NCBI GenBank assembly: GCA_963787135.1
Contig: CAWBBW010000028.1
Location: 117,943 to 181,942 of the forward strand
Source of the DNA: Roseiarcus sp963787135
GTDB taxonomy: Bacteria > Pseudomonadota > Alphaproteobacteria > Rhizobiales > Beijerinckiaceae
Length of the DNA: 64,000 nt
Direction of reading: 5' to 3'
Shown here: one piece after another, positions 17,364-26,199 of the stretch
How positions within the stretch are numbered: position 1 is the first letter of the stretch
How the letters are laid out: each line of letters begins with the position of its first letter
The notes under the pieces: model-generated
What the model was told of the DNA's origin: nothing
Database searches by the model: none
What the model saw: only the letters and a program-made list of their open reading frames with translations
Position numbers and translations under genes: made by a program

Positions 17364-18092
17364 TCACTTTGGCGAGAAGCGGGCGAAGTCGCCGGCATAG
17401 GCCTTGGCGAGAGGCGGAGCATAGGTGTTCCGCTTCGACGTCTTGAGCCCGATGCGAACCAGGCTTTCGGCCAGGCTCACGGCGCAGGCGACGCCGTCGA
17501 GCACCGGCGCGCCGACGGATCGCTCGAGGTCGCGCACGAGATCGGTCATGCCCGCACAGCCGAGCACGATCGCCTCCGTGCCGTCTTCAAGAAGCGCCCG
17601 CTTGATCTCGGCTTCGATCGTGCGGCGCGCGTCGGAGCCTGGCTCTTCCAGCCCAAGCACCGGCACGTTCGACGCGCGCACGCGGGCGCAGCGCGCCGCA
17701 AGCCCGTATTTGGCGAGATTGCGTTCGATCGGCGCGATCGAGCGGGAAAGCGTGGTGACGACGCTAAACTTTTCGGCGATGAGGCTCGCCATATGGAACG
17801 CCGCCTCGCCGATTCCAACGACAGGCGCCTCGGTCGCGGAGCGCGCGGCCTCGAGGCCGGTGTCGTCGAAACAGGCGATGACGAAAGCGTCGGCGCCCGA
17901 CGCCTTGGCGATCTCCGCCAGGAGGCCAGGCACGGAAAAGGCCTCGTCGAAATAGCCTTCGATGCTTGGCGGGCCGAAGTCAGGATTGACCGCGCGGACC
18001 TCGACTCCGGGCGACGCGGCGGCTTTCGCAGCATAGCCGATCTTCGCCGTCATCGAGGCGGTGGTGTTGGGGTTGATGACGTGGATCCGCAT
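17364..18092 (-). CDS. Aspartate/glutamate/hydantoin racemase family protein
   Basis: 242 residues starting MRIHVINPNTTASMT, the standard opening of hydantoin-racemase-type proteins. The two catalytic cysteines are in VIACFDDTGL and VLGCAGMTDL. The ATG shares a base with the stop of atzF (TGATG), so it is co-transcribed with and translationally coupled to allophanate hydrolase. Family members racemise hydantoins or, in HpxA, allantoin. Its tie to atzF suggests it acts on a cyclic ureide or a related metabolite feeding the same nitrogen pool. The substrate cannot be told from sequence. Confidence 0.85.
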   Translation of the reverse strand: MRIHVINPNTTASMTAKIGYAAKAAASPGVEVRAVNPDFGPPSIEGYFDEAFSVPGLLAEIAKASGADAFVIACFDDTGLEAARSATEAPVVGIGEAAFHMASLIAEKFSVVTTLSRSIAPIERNLAKYGLAARCARVRASNVPVLGLEEPGSDARRTIEAEIKRALLEDGTEAIVLGCAGMTDLVRDLERSVGAPVLDGVACAVSLAESLVRIGLKTSKRNTYAPPLAKAYAGDFARFSPK

Positions 18093-19876
18093 CACTTCGA
18101 CGCCAGATAGCTGCGCCAGCCGCCGAATTTCGAGATGTCGGCGGCGCCCGTGACCGCCTCCGCCTCGACCAGGAATCCCTTGACGCTCGATCCGTCCGCG
18201 AGGCGAATGGCGCCGATGGTCAACGGCGGCGGGACTTTGGCGACGAAGGCTCCGAAGCTTGCGGGATCGAGTGTCCATAGCTCCGACTTGATCGCGGTCC
18301 CGGAGCCGTCCGAAACCCTCAGGAGGCCCGGCTTCGCTGGCGACGTCGCCAGCGCGAAAAGACGATAGTCGGTCGTCGTCTCGGCCTCGCGCAAAAACGT
18401 TCCGCCGAGTTCGAGGAGCTCGCGATTCAGCGGCAGTCCGGCCAAATGCGCCCCGACGACCGCGAGCGCGATCCGGCCATGCGCGGGCTCTGCGGCCGAC
18501 GGAGGCGCGGCCGGCGGCATCGCGCCCGTTGCGCCCATCGGCGCGCCAGAGCGAGCCTGGATGGCCGCGGCGACCCCGGCGAGCAAGCCGTCGGTTCCGG
18601 AGGGCGCGATCAGGGTCACGCTCGACGGCAGGCCGTCGCCGCGCATTCCGGACGGCGTCGCGAAAGCGGCGAGATCGAGCAGGTTGACGAAGTTGGTATA
18701 GGTCCCAAGACAGGAATTGAGCCGGATCGGGTCGGCCTCGACCTCCGCGACCGTATAGGGCCGCGGAATTGTCGGCAGAAGCATGATGTCGAAATCCGAC
18801 CAGATGCGCTCAGCGCGCCGCCTGCGGCCGGCGAGCTTATAAAGCGCCTCGAACGCAGCGACGGCGTCGAACTTGCGGGCGCCCTCGATGATGGCGCGCG
18901 TGACCGGATGCAGGGCCTCCGGATGGGTTTCAATCAGCGGCTTCGTCGCCGCGTAGCGCTCAGCCACCCACGGCCCCTCGTACAGGAGCTTCGCGACCTC
19001 GGCGAAAGGCTCGAAATCGAACTCCACCAGCCGAAAGCCGAGAGACTCGCCGGCCGCGACGTCCCGCGCAAACGCCGCCTCCGCCTCAGGATCGCCGAAA
19101 AATTGCAGCTGATCCTGTCGGGGGACGCCGAGCCGGAGGCCCGTCGGCACGCCGGAAAGCGTCGGGGGTGGAAAGGGGCGGGAGAAGGGGTCGGCCTCAT
19201 CATAGCCGCACCCCGCCTCGAACACGGCAAACGCGTCGGCGACGTCGCGGGCGAAAATTGAGATCGTGTCGAGCGTCCGGCATGCGGGCACGAGCCCCGC
19301 GCCCGAGAGCGCGCCGAGCGAGGGTTTCAGCCCGACGATGCCGTTGAGCGCCGCCGGCGCCCGTCCGGAGCCGGCGGTGTCGGTCCCGAGCGAAAAGGGA
19401 ACGAGTCCCGCGCCGACCGCGGTCGCTGAACCCGAGCTCGATCCGCCCGGAATGAGGTCCGGCCGCAAAGCGTTCCGCGGGACCCCGTAAGGCGAGCGCA
19501 CGCCGACAAGGCCGGTCGCGAACTGATCGAGGTTCGTCTTGCCGACGGCGATCGCGCCCGCGCGCTCGAGCCGCTCGACGACGAATGCCGATTTCTGCGG
19601 CTCGTAGGCGAAAGCAGGACAGGCGGCCGTGGTCGGCAAGCCGGCGACGTCGATATTGTCCTTGACGACGAACGGAACGCCGAACAGGGGCTTGCCTTCC
19701 GGTCCGTCCGCCTGCAGCCGCCCGGCGATCGCCAGAGCCTCAGCCCTTGGGCGAAGCGCGATGAAGAGGGCCGGGTCATTGTGCCGTTCGACGCGGTCGT
19801 AGGTCTCGTCGATCGTCGCCCTGAGAGCCTTCCCCCCGGCATGGGCGGCGAGAAGCGCCGCGAGCGATTCCGTCAT
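18092..19876 (-). CDS. atzF: Allophanate hydrolase
   Basis: 594 residues from ATG 19876 behind GGAGGCTCAATGTC. Residues 1-440 are an amidase-signature domain with the Lys/cis-Ser/Ser triad at K72 (VVKDN), S146 (GGSSSG) and S170 (GTDTAGSGR); the spacing of 74 and 24 matches Pseudomonas sp. ADP AtzF. Residues about 460-594 are the separate AtzF C-terminal domain (HGRIALAVVGAHLAGLPLN...LREAETTTDYRLFAL). The enzyme turns allophanate into ammonia and CO2, the last step of cyanuric acid and biuret breakdown. It diverges from the importer/atzD operon and is coupled to a racemase gene. The C-terminal domain separates it from ordinary amidases. Confidence 0.95.
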   Translation of the reverse strand: MTESLAALLAAHAGGKALRATIDETYDRVERHNDPALFIALRPRAEALAIAGRLQADGPEGKPLFGVPFVVKDNIDVAGLPTTAACPAFAYEPQKSAFVVERLERAGAIAVGKTNLDQFATGLVGVRSPYGVPRNALRPDLIPGGSSSGSATAVGAGLVPFSLGTDTAGSGRAPAALNGIVGLKPSLGALSGAGLVPACRTLDTISIFARDVADAFAVFEAGCGYDEADPFSRPFPPPTLSGVPTGLRLGVPRQDQLQFFGDPEAEAAFARDVAAGESLGFRLVEFDFEPFAEVAKLLYEGPWVAERYAATKPLIETHPEALHPVTRAIIEGARKFDAVAAFEALYKLAGRRRRAERIWSDFDIMLLPTIPRPYTVAEVEADPIRLNSCLGTYTNFVNLLDLAAFATPSGMRGDGLPSSVTLIAPSGTDGLLAGVAAAIQARSGAPMGATGAMPPAAPPSAAEPAHGRIALAVVGAHLAGLPLNRELLELGGTFLREAETTTDYRLFALATSPAKPGLLRVSDGSGTAIKSELWTLDPASFGAFVAKVPPPLTIGAIRLADGSSVKGFLVEAEAVTGAADISKFGGWRSYLASK

Positions 19877-20020
19877 GACATTGAGCCTCCTTTGGCGCGC
19901 GGGGAGCGCCATCGCGTGCGCGTCTTAGCCTCGGCGTTTCGCCTCGGAATGCAAGAGCCGGGCTATCCGCCGCCCGCGGACGAGGCGCCTGAGCCATACC
20001 CTCTCCGCTGGCGAAAACGC

Positions 20021-20036
20021 TAGGCGTCTGCGCCTA
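20021..20036. promoter_or_regulatory. Palindrome TAGGCG-TCTG-CGCCTA, candidate operator
   Basis: A perfect 6-bp inverted repeat with a 4-base centre lies in the divergent interval between atzF and the importer operon, about 65 bp upstream of the sigma-54-type -24 element. It is placed where an activator could act on either promoter. It does not match the NtrC consensus, and no regulator gene is adjacent, so its role is only suggested by position. Confidence 0.35.
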
Positions 20037-20098
20037 TCTTTCGGGCGGGGCGCCAAAAGAAGAGGCGGTCCGTTAGCGGGAGGGCGCGCGGAACCGCG

Positions 20099-20114
20099 CG
20101 GCACGCTCTTTGCG
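20099..20114 (+). promoter_or_regulatory. Sigma-54 (RpoN) -24/-12 promoter for the cyanuric acid operon
   Basis: The bases CGGCACG-CTCT-TTGCG match the RpoN consensus TGGCACG-N4-TTGC(A/T) at all positions but the first and last, with the invariant GG (20100-20101) and GC (20112-20113) 12 bases apart. The start codon of the importer binding protein is 65 bp downstream and follows a GAGGA site. RpoN control would put the operon under nitrogen regulation, as known for cyanuric acid genes of Pseudomonas sp. ADP. The rest of the 302-bp interval has only a GC-rich hairpin just before the -24 box. Confidence 0.7.
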
Positions 20115-20178
20115 AATTGGCGGGCGGGGCAATGGCGCGAAGGGCGCGCCATCGTTTTCGAGCAATGAGGACGCCATA

Positions 20179-21297
20179 ATGTCAGCATCGGAAGTTTCTC
20201 GCCGCACGCTCCTCAAGACGGCTGCGTGGGGCGCAGCGGGCGCAACCCTGAACCTCGGCGCAATCGGGCGCGCCCTGGCCGCGGGCGACCTCACGGTCGG
20301 CATCGTCTACGTTGGCGCTCGCGACGATTTCGGCTGGAACCAGGCGCACGCGGTCGCCGCCGAGGCGCTGAAACTGGTGCCCGGGGTAAAGGTCGTCGAG
20401 GAGGAGAATGTTCCCGAAACCGACGCCTGCGCCAAGACCATGGAATCGATGATCAATCTCGATGGCGCCGGACTCATACTGGCGACCTCTTTCGGCTATT
20501 ACACGCCGTTCGTCGTCGACATGGCCAAGAAATATCCAAACGTCCAGTTCCGCCATGCAGCGCCCTTGTGGAACAAGGACAAGGATCCGAAGAACGCGGG
20601 CAGCTATTTCGGCTATCTCAACCAGGCCCACTACGTGAACGGCGTCGCGGCCGGCGCCTGCACGACATCGAACAAGATCGGCTTCGTCGCCGCCAAGCCG
20701 ATTGCGAGTGTGCTCAGCAATATCAACTCGGTCCTGCTCGGCGCGCGCAAGACCAATCCGAAGGCGATCGTCCAGGTGATTTTCACCGGCGACTGGTCGA
20801 TGCCGGTGCGCGAGGCCGAGGCGGCGAACGCGCTCGTCGACGCCGGCTGCGACGTCATCACCTGCCACGTCGATTCTCCGAAGGTGGTGATCGAGACGGC
20901 AGAAAAGCGCGGGGTCAAAACCTGCGGCCATAACGCCAGCCAGGCGCCCCTTGCGCCGAAAGGGTTCATCACCGGCGCCGAATACAAGTGGTCGACGATT
21001 TACAAGGGCTATGCCGCCGACCTCGCTGCGAGCAACCCGCTGCCCAACTTCACCGCCGGCGGATATGAGGTCGATTTTGTTCAGAACACTCCGTTCGGCG
21101 CTGGCGCGAACGAGGCGTCCAAGGCCGCGGCGACAGCGGCGATCGCCGACATGAAGAATAAAGTGCCGATCTACGTCGGCCCGCTGAAGGACAACAAGAC
21201 CGGCAAGGTCGTGATCGACAAGACCTACGGCAATCTCGATCCGTTCCTCGACAAGATGGACTATCTGCTCGACGGCGTCGTCGGTTCGATCACCTAA
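20179..21297 (+). CDS. BMP-family ABC transporter substrate-binding protein of the cyanuric acid operon
   Basis: 372 residues from ATG 20179 (GAGGA at 20166). The N-terminus SRRTLLKTAAWGAAG is a twin-arginine-like signal ending near ALAAGD. The mature sequence has the PnrA/BMP-family pattern (VGIVYVGARDDFGWNQAHAVAA, later GLILATSFGYYTPFVVDMA and ITCHVDSPKV). First gene of an operon of at least twelve genes. The two permeases follow with a 13-bp gap, but the cognate ATPase is displaced downstream behind formamidase, biuH and atzD. Context points to cyanuric acid, biuret or a similar small cyclic or linear ureide as ligand. Confidence 0.92.
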   Translation: MSASEVSRRTLLKTAAWGAAGATLNLGAIGRALAAGDLTVGIVYVGARDDFGWNQAHAVAAEALKLVPGVKVVEEENVPETDACAKTMESMINLDGAGLILATSFGYYTPFVVDMAKKYPNVQFRHAAPLWNKDKDPKNAGSYFGYLNQAHYVNGVAAGACTTSNKIGFVAAKPIASVLSNINSVLLGARKTNPKAIVQVIFTGDWSMPVREAEAANALVDAGCDVITCHVDSPKVVIETAEKRGVKTCGHNASQAPLAPKGFITGAEYKWSTIYKGYAADLAASNPLPNFTAGGYEVDFVQNTPFGAGANEASKAAATAAIADMKNKVPIYVGPLKDNKTGKVVIDKTYGNLDPFLDKMDYLLDGVVGSIT

Positions 21298-21310
21298 AGC
21301 GAGAGCGGCC

Positions 21311-22462
21311 ATGAGTTCCGGAGCCCCGGCGGCGAACGGACTTCCGGCCGGGACGCTGGGGGCGACGCCGCCCTCGGCGCCCGCCGCCAGTTACGGATTC
21401 TGGACGCGGCTGCGCGTCAATTCGGAATATGTCGTCATCCCAGCGTTCGCGTTGCTGGTGGCGGCTCTCCTCTTCGCGCTGTTCCTCCTGGCGATAGGAA
21501 AATCGCCGGGTGACTTCGTCGACTATGTCTGGCGCGGCGGATTTGGGACGGCGTTCTCATTCCAGAACACGCTGCAGCGTTCCTCGCCGCTGATCCTTAC
21601 CGCGCTTGCGGTGGCGATCCCGGCGCGCATCGGCCTCATCATGATCGGCGCCGAGGGAGCGCTGGTGCTCGGCGGCTTCGCCGCGGCGGCGATCGCTGTG
21701 CCGATGGTCGGCGTCGTCCCTCCGATCGTGACAATTCCGGTGATGGTCGCAGCCGCTGTCATCGTCGGCGGCATTTGGGTCGGAATCGCTGGCTACCTGA
21801 GATATGCGCGCGGGGTCAACGAGACGATCTCCTCGCTGCTTCTGACCTACATCGGCATCGCGATCATGAACTTCTTCGTCGAAGGCGTGATGCGCGACCC
21901 GACCAATCCCAACAAACCGTCGACCAAGCCGATCGGCGAGGCCTATATGGTTGGCAACATCCCGGGCACCTCGGTGCACTGGGGATTCCTGGTCGGCGTC
22001 CTTTTGTCCATTGCGCTATATATCCTGATGACGCGGACGACATTCGGCTTCGCGGCGCGGGTCACGGGCGGCAATTATCGCGCCGCGCTCGCGCAAGGGC
22101 TGCCGGTCGGCCGGCTCATCGTCAGCTGCGCGATGATCGCCGGCGGCTGCGCGGGGCTGGCGGGCTATTTCGAGGTCGCGGCCATCCAGGGGCGCGCCAA
22201 CGCGTCGCTCGCCGCGGGTTACGGCTTCACCGGCATTCTCGTGTCGTTCCTCGCCCGCCACAATCCTGTGGTCATCGTTCCGGTCGCGATCCTGTTCGGG
22301 GGTCTCGTCGCTTCGGGCGGATTGATCCAGCGCCGCATGGGCCTGCCCGACGCGACCGTGCTCGTGCTTCAGGGCCTTATCTTCATCGTGCTGCTGGTTT
22401 CCGAGACGCTCTATGGGCGGTTCGCGATTTTTCGGCCGGGCGTCGTCAAGGACCGCACATGA
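21311..22462 (+). CDS. BMP-type ABC transporter permease, first subunit
   Basis: 383 residues, multi-pass. The conserved loop is AIPARIGLIMIGAEGALVLGG, and the segment GYGFTGILVSFLARHNPVVI recurs in both importers of the window. The first 45 residues are a Pro/Ala-rich cytoplasmic tail before the first membrane helix, longer than in the first importer. The stop overlaps the next permease start by 4 bp. Forms the membrane channel with the 305-residue partner. Confidence 0.9.
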   Translation: MSSGAPAANGLPAGTLGATPPSAPAASYGFWTRLRVNSEYVVIPAFALLVAALLFALFLLAIGKSPGDFVDYVWRGGFGTAFSFQNTLQRSSPLILTALAVAIPARIGLIMIGAEGALVLGGFAAAAIAVPMVGVVPPIVTIPVMVAAAVIVGGIWVGIAGYLRYARGVNETISSLLLTYIGIAIMNFFVEGVMRDPTNPNKPSTKPIGEAYMVGNIPGTSVHWGFLVGVLLSIALYILMTRTTFGFAARVTGGNYRAALAQGLPVGRLIVSCAMIAGGCAGLAGYFEVAAIQGRANASLAAGYGFTGILVSFLARHNPVVIVPVAILFGGLVASGGLIQRRMGLPDATVLVLQGLIFIVLLVSETLYGRFAIFRPGVVKDRT

Positions 22463-23376
22463 ACGCTGGGCTTGTCACCGTTCTGATCGCCATGCTGGGC
22501 GGCGCGATCCGGGTTTCGACGCCGTTCATGTTCGTCGCGCTCGGCGAGTGCCTCACCGAGAAATCCGGCCGGGTCAATCTCGGCCTCGAGGGGACGCTGG
22601 TCCTTGGCGCGATGGTCGGATATGCGATTTCCTATCACACCGGCTCGCCCTGGGCAGGCGTGTTCGCGGCCGGGGTCGCCGGCTCCGTACTCGGCGCCAT
22701 GCATGGCTCGATCTGCGGCTTGCCTCGCGTCAATGACGTCGCGGTCGGCATTGCGATGATGCTGTTCGGTACCGGCGTCGCCTTCTTCTTCGGCAAGCCC
22801 TACATCCAGCCGACCGCGCCGCGCCTCGGTTCGATCCCGTTCGGCGGTTTCAGCGACGACGCCAATCTGCGCAGCGCGCTCGACATCAACCCGCTGTTTT
22901 TCGTCGGCATCGCCGTGGCTCTGCTGATGGCCTGGGCGTTCGCCAACACGCGCTGGGGCCTGATCGTGCGCACCGTCGGCGACAGCGCGGCGGCGGCGAA
23001 GGCAATGGGCATCTCGGTCGATTTCGTGCGCTTCCTTTCGACCACCGTCGGCGGGTTTCTCGCTGGCGTCGGCGGCGCGTTCCTGTCGCTGTCCTATCCG
23101 GGATCGTGGAACCAGGGCCTGTCCTCGGGGCAGGGCCTGATGGCGGTAGCGCTGGTGATCTTCGCGCGCTGGAGCCCCTTGCGCTGCGTTCTCGCCGCAC
23201 TTCTCTTCGGCGCGGCCGGCGCCCTCGGTCCGGCGCTGCAGTCGGTCGGGATCACCCAGGGCTATTATTTCTTCAATGCCGCGCCTTACATCCTGACCCT
23301 TGGCCTGATGATCGCGACCTCGAGCGCGACCCAGTCGTCCCGCGACATGCCGGGCGAATTGACGATGGCGAAATGA
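22459..23376 (+). CDS. BMP-type ABC transporter permease, second subunit
   Basis: 305 residues from ATG 22459, overlapping the previous stop (ATGA). It contains LGECLTEKSGRVNLGLEGTL, the diagnostic loop of this permease class, and GGAFLSLSYPGSWNQGLSSG near residue 215. The stop overlaps the formamidase start by 4 bp, so transport and catabolic genes are translationally coupled. Confidence 0.9.
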   Translation: MNAGLVTVLIAMLGGAIRVSTPFMFVALGECLTEKSGRVNLGLEGTLVLGAMVGYAISYHTGSPWAGVFAAGVAGSVLGAMHGSICGLPRVNDVAVGIAMMLFGTGVAFFFGKPYIQPTAPRLGSIPFGGFSDDANLRSALDINPLFFVGIAVALLMAWAFANTRWGLIVRTVGDSAAAAKAMGISVDFVRFLSTTVGGFLAGVGGAFLSLSYPGSWNQGLSSGQGLMAVALVIFARWSPLRCVLAALLFGAAGALGPALQSVGITQGYYFFNAAPYILTLGLMIATSSATQSSRDMPGELTMAK

Positions 23377-24401
23377 GCGGCGCCATGAACCGGCTTGGCG
23401 GACTGAATAAATCTCCTGCCGGCGTGGTTATCGGCGTCGTGCAATTGCAATTGCCGGTCGTCGTCACGCCGGCGGACCTCAGGGCCCAATGCGCGCGGAT
23501 CGTTGCAATGGTCGGCAAGGCGCGACGGAACATGGCGACGATGGACCTCGTCGTCTTTCCGGAATATGCGCTGCACGGCCTTTCCATGGACATGAACCCC
23601 GAGATCTTGTGCTTGCTCGACGGGCCGGAAGTGTCGGCGTTCAAGCAAGCTTGCCGTGACAATAACATCTGGGGCTGCTTCTCCATCATGGAGTTCAACC
23701 CCCACGGCAACCCATATAACTCAGGTCTTGTGATCGACGATCGAGGCGAACTGAAGCTCTACTATCGCAAGATGCATCCCTGGACGCCGGTCGAGCCCTG
23801 GGAGCCCGGCGACATCGGCGTCCCCGTGATCGACGGGCCCAAAGGCGCCAAACTCGCTCTGATCATCTGCCACGACGGAATGTTCCCGGAGATGGCGCGC
23901 GAATGCGCCTACAAAGGCGCAGAGATCATGCTGCGCACGGCCGGCTACACCGCGCCGATCCGCGAAGCCTGGCGCTTCACCAATCAGGCCAACAGCTTTC
24001 AGAATCTGATGGTCACCGCCAATGTCTGCATGTGCGGCTCCGACGGGACCTTCAACTCGATGGGGGAGGGGATGATCGTCAATTTCGATGGCGCGATCCT
24101 CGCGCAGGGCGTTTCCGGCCGCCCGAACGAAATCATCACCGCCGAGGTCCGGCCAGACCTTGTGCGAGAAGCGCGCAGGCACTGGTCGGTGGAGAACAAT
24201 ATCTATCAGCTCGGCCATCGCGGCTTCACCGCGGTGGCCGGCGGCGCGCGAGATTGCCCCTACACGTTCATGCAGGATTTTGTGGCGGGCAAATATCGTC
24301 TGCCCTGGGAGGACGAAGTCGTCCATGTCGATGGAACGAGCTCAGGCTTCCCCCCGCCGACCCGTCGACATGGCGAAAAGCTGGCGAAGGCGGCGGAATA
24401 G
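23373..24401 (+). CDS. Formamidase (AmiF-type nitrilase superfamily)
   Basis: 342 residues starting MSGAMNRLGGLNKSP. The nitrilase catalytic triad sits at E64 (VFPEY), K133 (YYRKMHPW) and C166 (ICHDGM). The size, the string WTPVEPWEPGDIGVPV after the lysine and the ending LPWED are those of bacterial formamidases such as Helicobacter AmiF rather than general aliphatic amidases. It hydrolyses formamide or a related short amide to ammonia and the acid in the cytoplasm. Its place between importer and biuret hydrolase suggests a nitrogen-scavenging job; whether it has formamide or a pathway-derived amide as substrate is open. Confidence 0.85.
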   Translation: MSGAMNRLGGLNKSPAGVVIGVVQLQLPVVVTPADLRAQCARIVAMVGKARRNMATMDLVVFPEYALHGLSMDMNPEILCLLDGPEVSAFKQACRDNNIWGCFSIMEFNPHGNPYNSGLVIDDRGELKLYYRKMHPWTPVEPWEPGDIGVPVIDGPKGAKLALIICHDGMFPEMARECAYKGAEIMLRTAGYTAPIREAWRFTNQANSFQNLMVTANVCMCGSDGTFNSMGEGMIVNFDGAILAQGVSGRPNEIITAEVRPDLVREARRHWSVENNIYQLGHRGFTAVAGGARDCPYTFMQDFVAGKYRLPWEDEVVHVDGTSSGFPPPTRRHGEKLAKAAE

Positions 24402-24403
24402 AC

Positions 24404-25081
24404 ATGGCCACTGTTCCCGCCAATCCCTACCCCTGGCCCTATAACGGTGACTGGCGCGCCGCCAACACGGCGCTCATCATCATCGACATGCAGACCGACT
24501 TTTGCGGCAAGGGCGGCTATGTCGACGCGATGGGCTACGACCTCTCGCTGACCCGCGCCCCGATCGAGCCGATCAAGGCGTTGCTCGGGGCGATGCGCGA
24601 CAAGGGTTACCATGTGATCCATACGCGCGAGGGCCATCGCCCCGACCTCGCCGATCTTCCCGACAACAAGCGCTGGCGCTCGCGCCGGATCGGGGCGGGG
24701 ATCGGCGATCCCGGCCCCTGCGGCAAGGTCCTGGTGCGCGGAGAGCCTGGCTGGAACATCATCGATGAATTGGCCCCGCTGCCGGGCGAGCCGATCATCG
24801 ACAAACCCGGCAAGGGGTCGTTCTGTGCGACCGACCTCGAGCTGATCCTGCGCTCGCGCGGCATCGAGAATCTGCTGCTCACCGGCATCACCACCGATGT
24901 CTGCGTGCATACGACAATGCGCGAGGCCAACGATCGCGGGTTCGAATGCCTGCTGGTCACCGACGCGTGCGGCGCCACCGATCCGGGCAATCACGAGGCG
25001 GCGATCAAAATGGTGACGATGCAGGGCGGCGTGTTCGGCGCCGTCGCCAACTCGAAGGCCGTGATCGCGAGCCTGCCGTGA
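24404..25081 (+). CDS. biuH: Biuret hydrolase (cysteine hydrolase/isochorismatase family)
   Basis: 225 residues. The opening NPYPWPYNGDWRAANTALII, the triad D28 (IIDMQTD), K134 (DKPGKGSF) and C167 (TTDVCVHTT), and the strings GYVDAMGYDLSL and EGHRPDLADLP match Rhizobium leguminosarum biuret hydrolase as I recall it; the triad lies exactly 8 residues before the D36/K142/C175 of that enzyme. It turns biuret into allophanate and ammonia. Its stop overlaps the atzD start (GTGA). Many databases would call it N-carbamoylsarcosine amidase, a related enzyme; the neighbouring atzD and atzF favour biuret. Confidence 0.9.
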   Translation: MATVPANPYPWPYNGDWRAANTALIIIDMQTDFCGKGGYVDAMGYDLSLTRAPIEPIKALLGAMRDKGYHVIHTREGHRPDLADLPDNKRWRSRRIGAGIGDPGPCGKVLVRGEPGWNIIDELAPLPGEPIIDKPGKGSFCATDLELILRSRGIENLLLTGITTDVCVHTTMREANDRGFECLLVTDACGATDPGNHEAAIKMVTMQGGVFGAVANSKAVIASLP

Positions 25082-26199
25082 CGCGCCGCGCATTCGTGCA
25101 TCGCATCTCGGCCAACGCCCCCGACGACGTCTCCGGACTCGAAGCACGCATGCGCGACGGAGCAATCGACGGGAACGCCGTCGTCGCCGTCTTCGGCAAG
25201 ACGGAGGGTAATGGCCTCGTCAACGATTTCTCTCGCGGTTTTGCAACTCGCGCGCTGCAGGACGCCTTGCGGGTGCATCGCGAAGACGCCGACGCCGACG
25301 AACCCTGTATCGTCATGTCGGGGGGCACGGAGGGCGCGTTGGCGCCGCACTTCCTGGTGTTTGAGGCGCGCAACTCGGACGAGCCCGATGCGCCGGGCGC
25401 GCTGGCAATCGGGCGCTCGCGCACGCCGCCGTTGCCCCATGAGCACCTCGGTCGGCTCGCGCAGGTCGATGCGGTAGCGACCGGCGTCCGCGCCGCGATC
25501 GACGACGCGGGGATCGAAGCGGCCGACGAAGTCCACTTCGTCCAGATCAAGTGTCCGCTATTGACTGCAGATCGCGTCGCCGCGGCCGACGCGCGGGGCT
25601 TGCCGACGGCGACGCGCGACACGTTGAAATCCATGTCCCTTTCCCGCGCCGCCTCTGCGCTCGGGGTCGCTGTGGCCCTTCGGGAAGTCGATCGCCCCGG
25701 CTTGACGGAAGCCGCGATCGGGCGGGACCTCTCGCTTTTTTCGTCTCGCGCATCCACTTCCGCCGGCGTCGAGCTCGCCGATCACGAAATCGTCGTGCTC
25801 GGCACGGCGCCGAACTGGAGCGGACCGCTTCGGGTCGGACACTGCGTCATGCGGGACAACATCGACGTCGAGCCGGTGCGCGCGGTGCTCGCCGGGCTTG
25901 GTCTCCCGGCGCACGGCCAATTATCCGAGACCCAACGGGCGCGTGTCGTGGCTCTGCTCGCGAAGGCGGAGGCGGGATCGGACGGCGCGCTGCGCGGCTA
26001 TCGTCACACGATGCTCAACAACTCCGACATTTCCTCGACGCGCCATGCCCGCGCCTTCGTCGCCGGCGCGCTCGCGAGCCTCATCGGGCATGCCGAAATC
26101 TTCGTGTCCGGCGGAGCCGAGCACCAGGGGCCAGACGGCGGCGGCCCGGTCGCGATCATTGCCGAGCAAGCCCTTTCCTCAGGAGACGCACGCCCATGA
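25078..26199 (+). CDS. atzD: Cyanuric acid amidohydrolase (AtzD/TrzD family)
   Basis: 373 residues from a GTG start inside the biuH stop. The protein has the three-fold repeated fold of the cyanuric acid amidohydrolase/barbiturase family. Ser-Lys pairs can be seen in each repeat: K41 (VFGKTEGNG) with S81 (VMSGGTEG); the Lys of VQIKCPLLT with the Ser of SRASTSAGVEL; and the Lys of LLAKAEAG with the Ser of FVSGGAEHQGPDGGG. The enzyme opens the triazine ring to 1-carboxybiuret. Barbiturase has the same fold, but the linked biuH, atzE, atzG, atzH and atzF make cyanuric acid the expected substrate. Confidence 0.93.
   Translation: MTRRAFVHRISANAPDDVSGLEARMRDGAIDGNAVVAVFGKTEGNGLVNDFSRGFATRALQDALRVHREDADADEPCIVMSGGTEGALAPHFLVFEARNSDEPDAPGALAIGRSRTPPLPHEHLGRLAQVDAVATGVRAAIDDAGIEAADEVHFVQIKCPLLTADRVAAADARGLPTATRDTLKSMSLSRAASALGVAVALREVDRPGLTEAAIGRDLSLFSSRASTSAGVELADHEIVVLGTAPNWSGPLRVGHCVMRDNIDVEPVRAVLAGLGLPAHGQLSETQRARVVALLAKAEAGSDGALRGYRHTMLNNSDISSTRHARAFVAGALASLIGHAEIFVSGGAEHQGPDGGGPVAIIAEQALSSGDARP

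Noticed and set aside
20086..20100. GC-rich hairpin GCGCGGAACCGCGC as a terminator
   Set aside because: No T-run follows and it sits immediately before the sigma-54 -24 box; more likely incidental.
24404..25081. Annotation as N-carbamoylsarcosine amidase or nicotinamidase
   Set aside because: Fold is shared, but the N-terminal NPYPWPYNG string, triad spacing and genomic context fit biuret hydrolase.
25078..26199. Annotation as barbiturase
   Set aside because: Same family, but no ureidomalonase or pyrimidine genes nearby, while all later cyanuric acid steps are present. Kept as a stated alternative.
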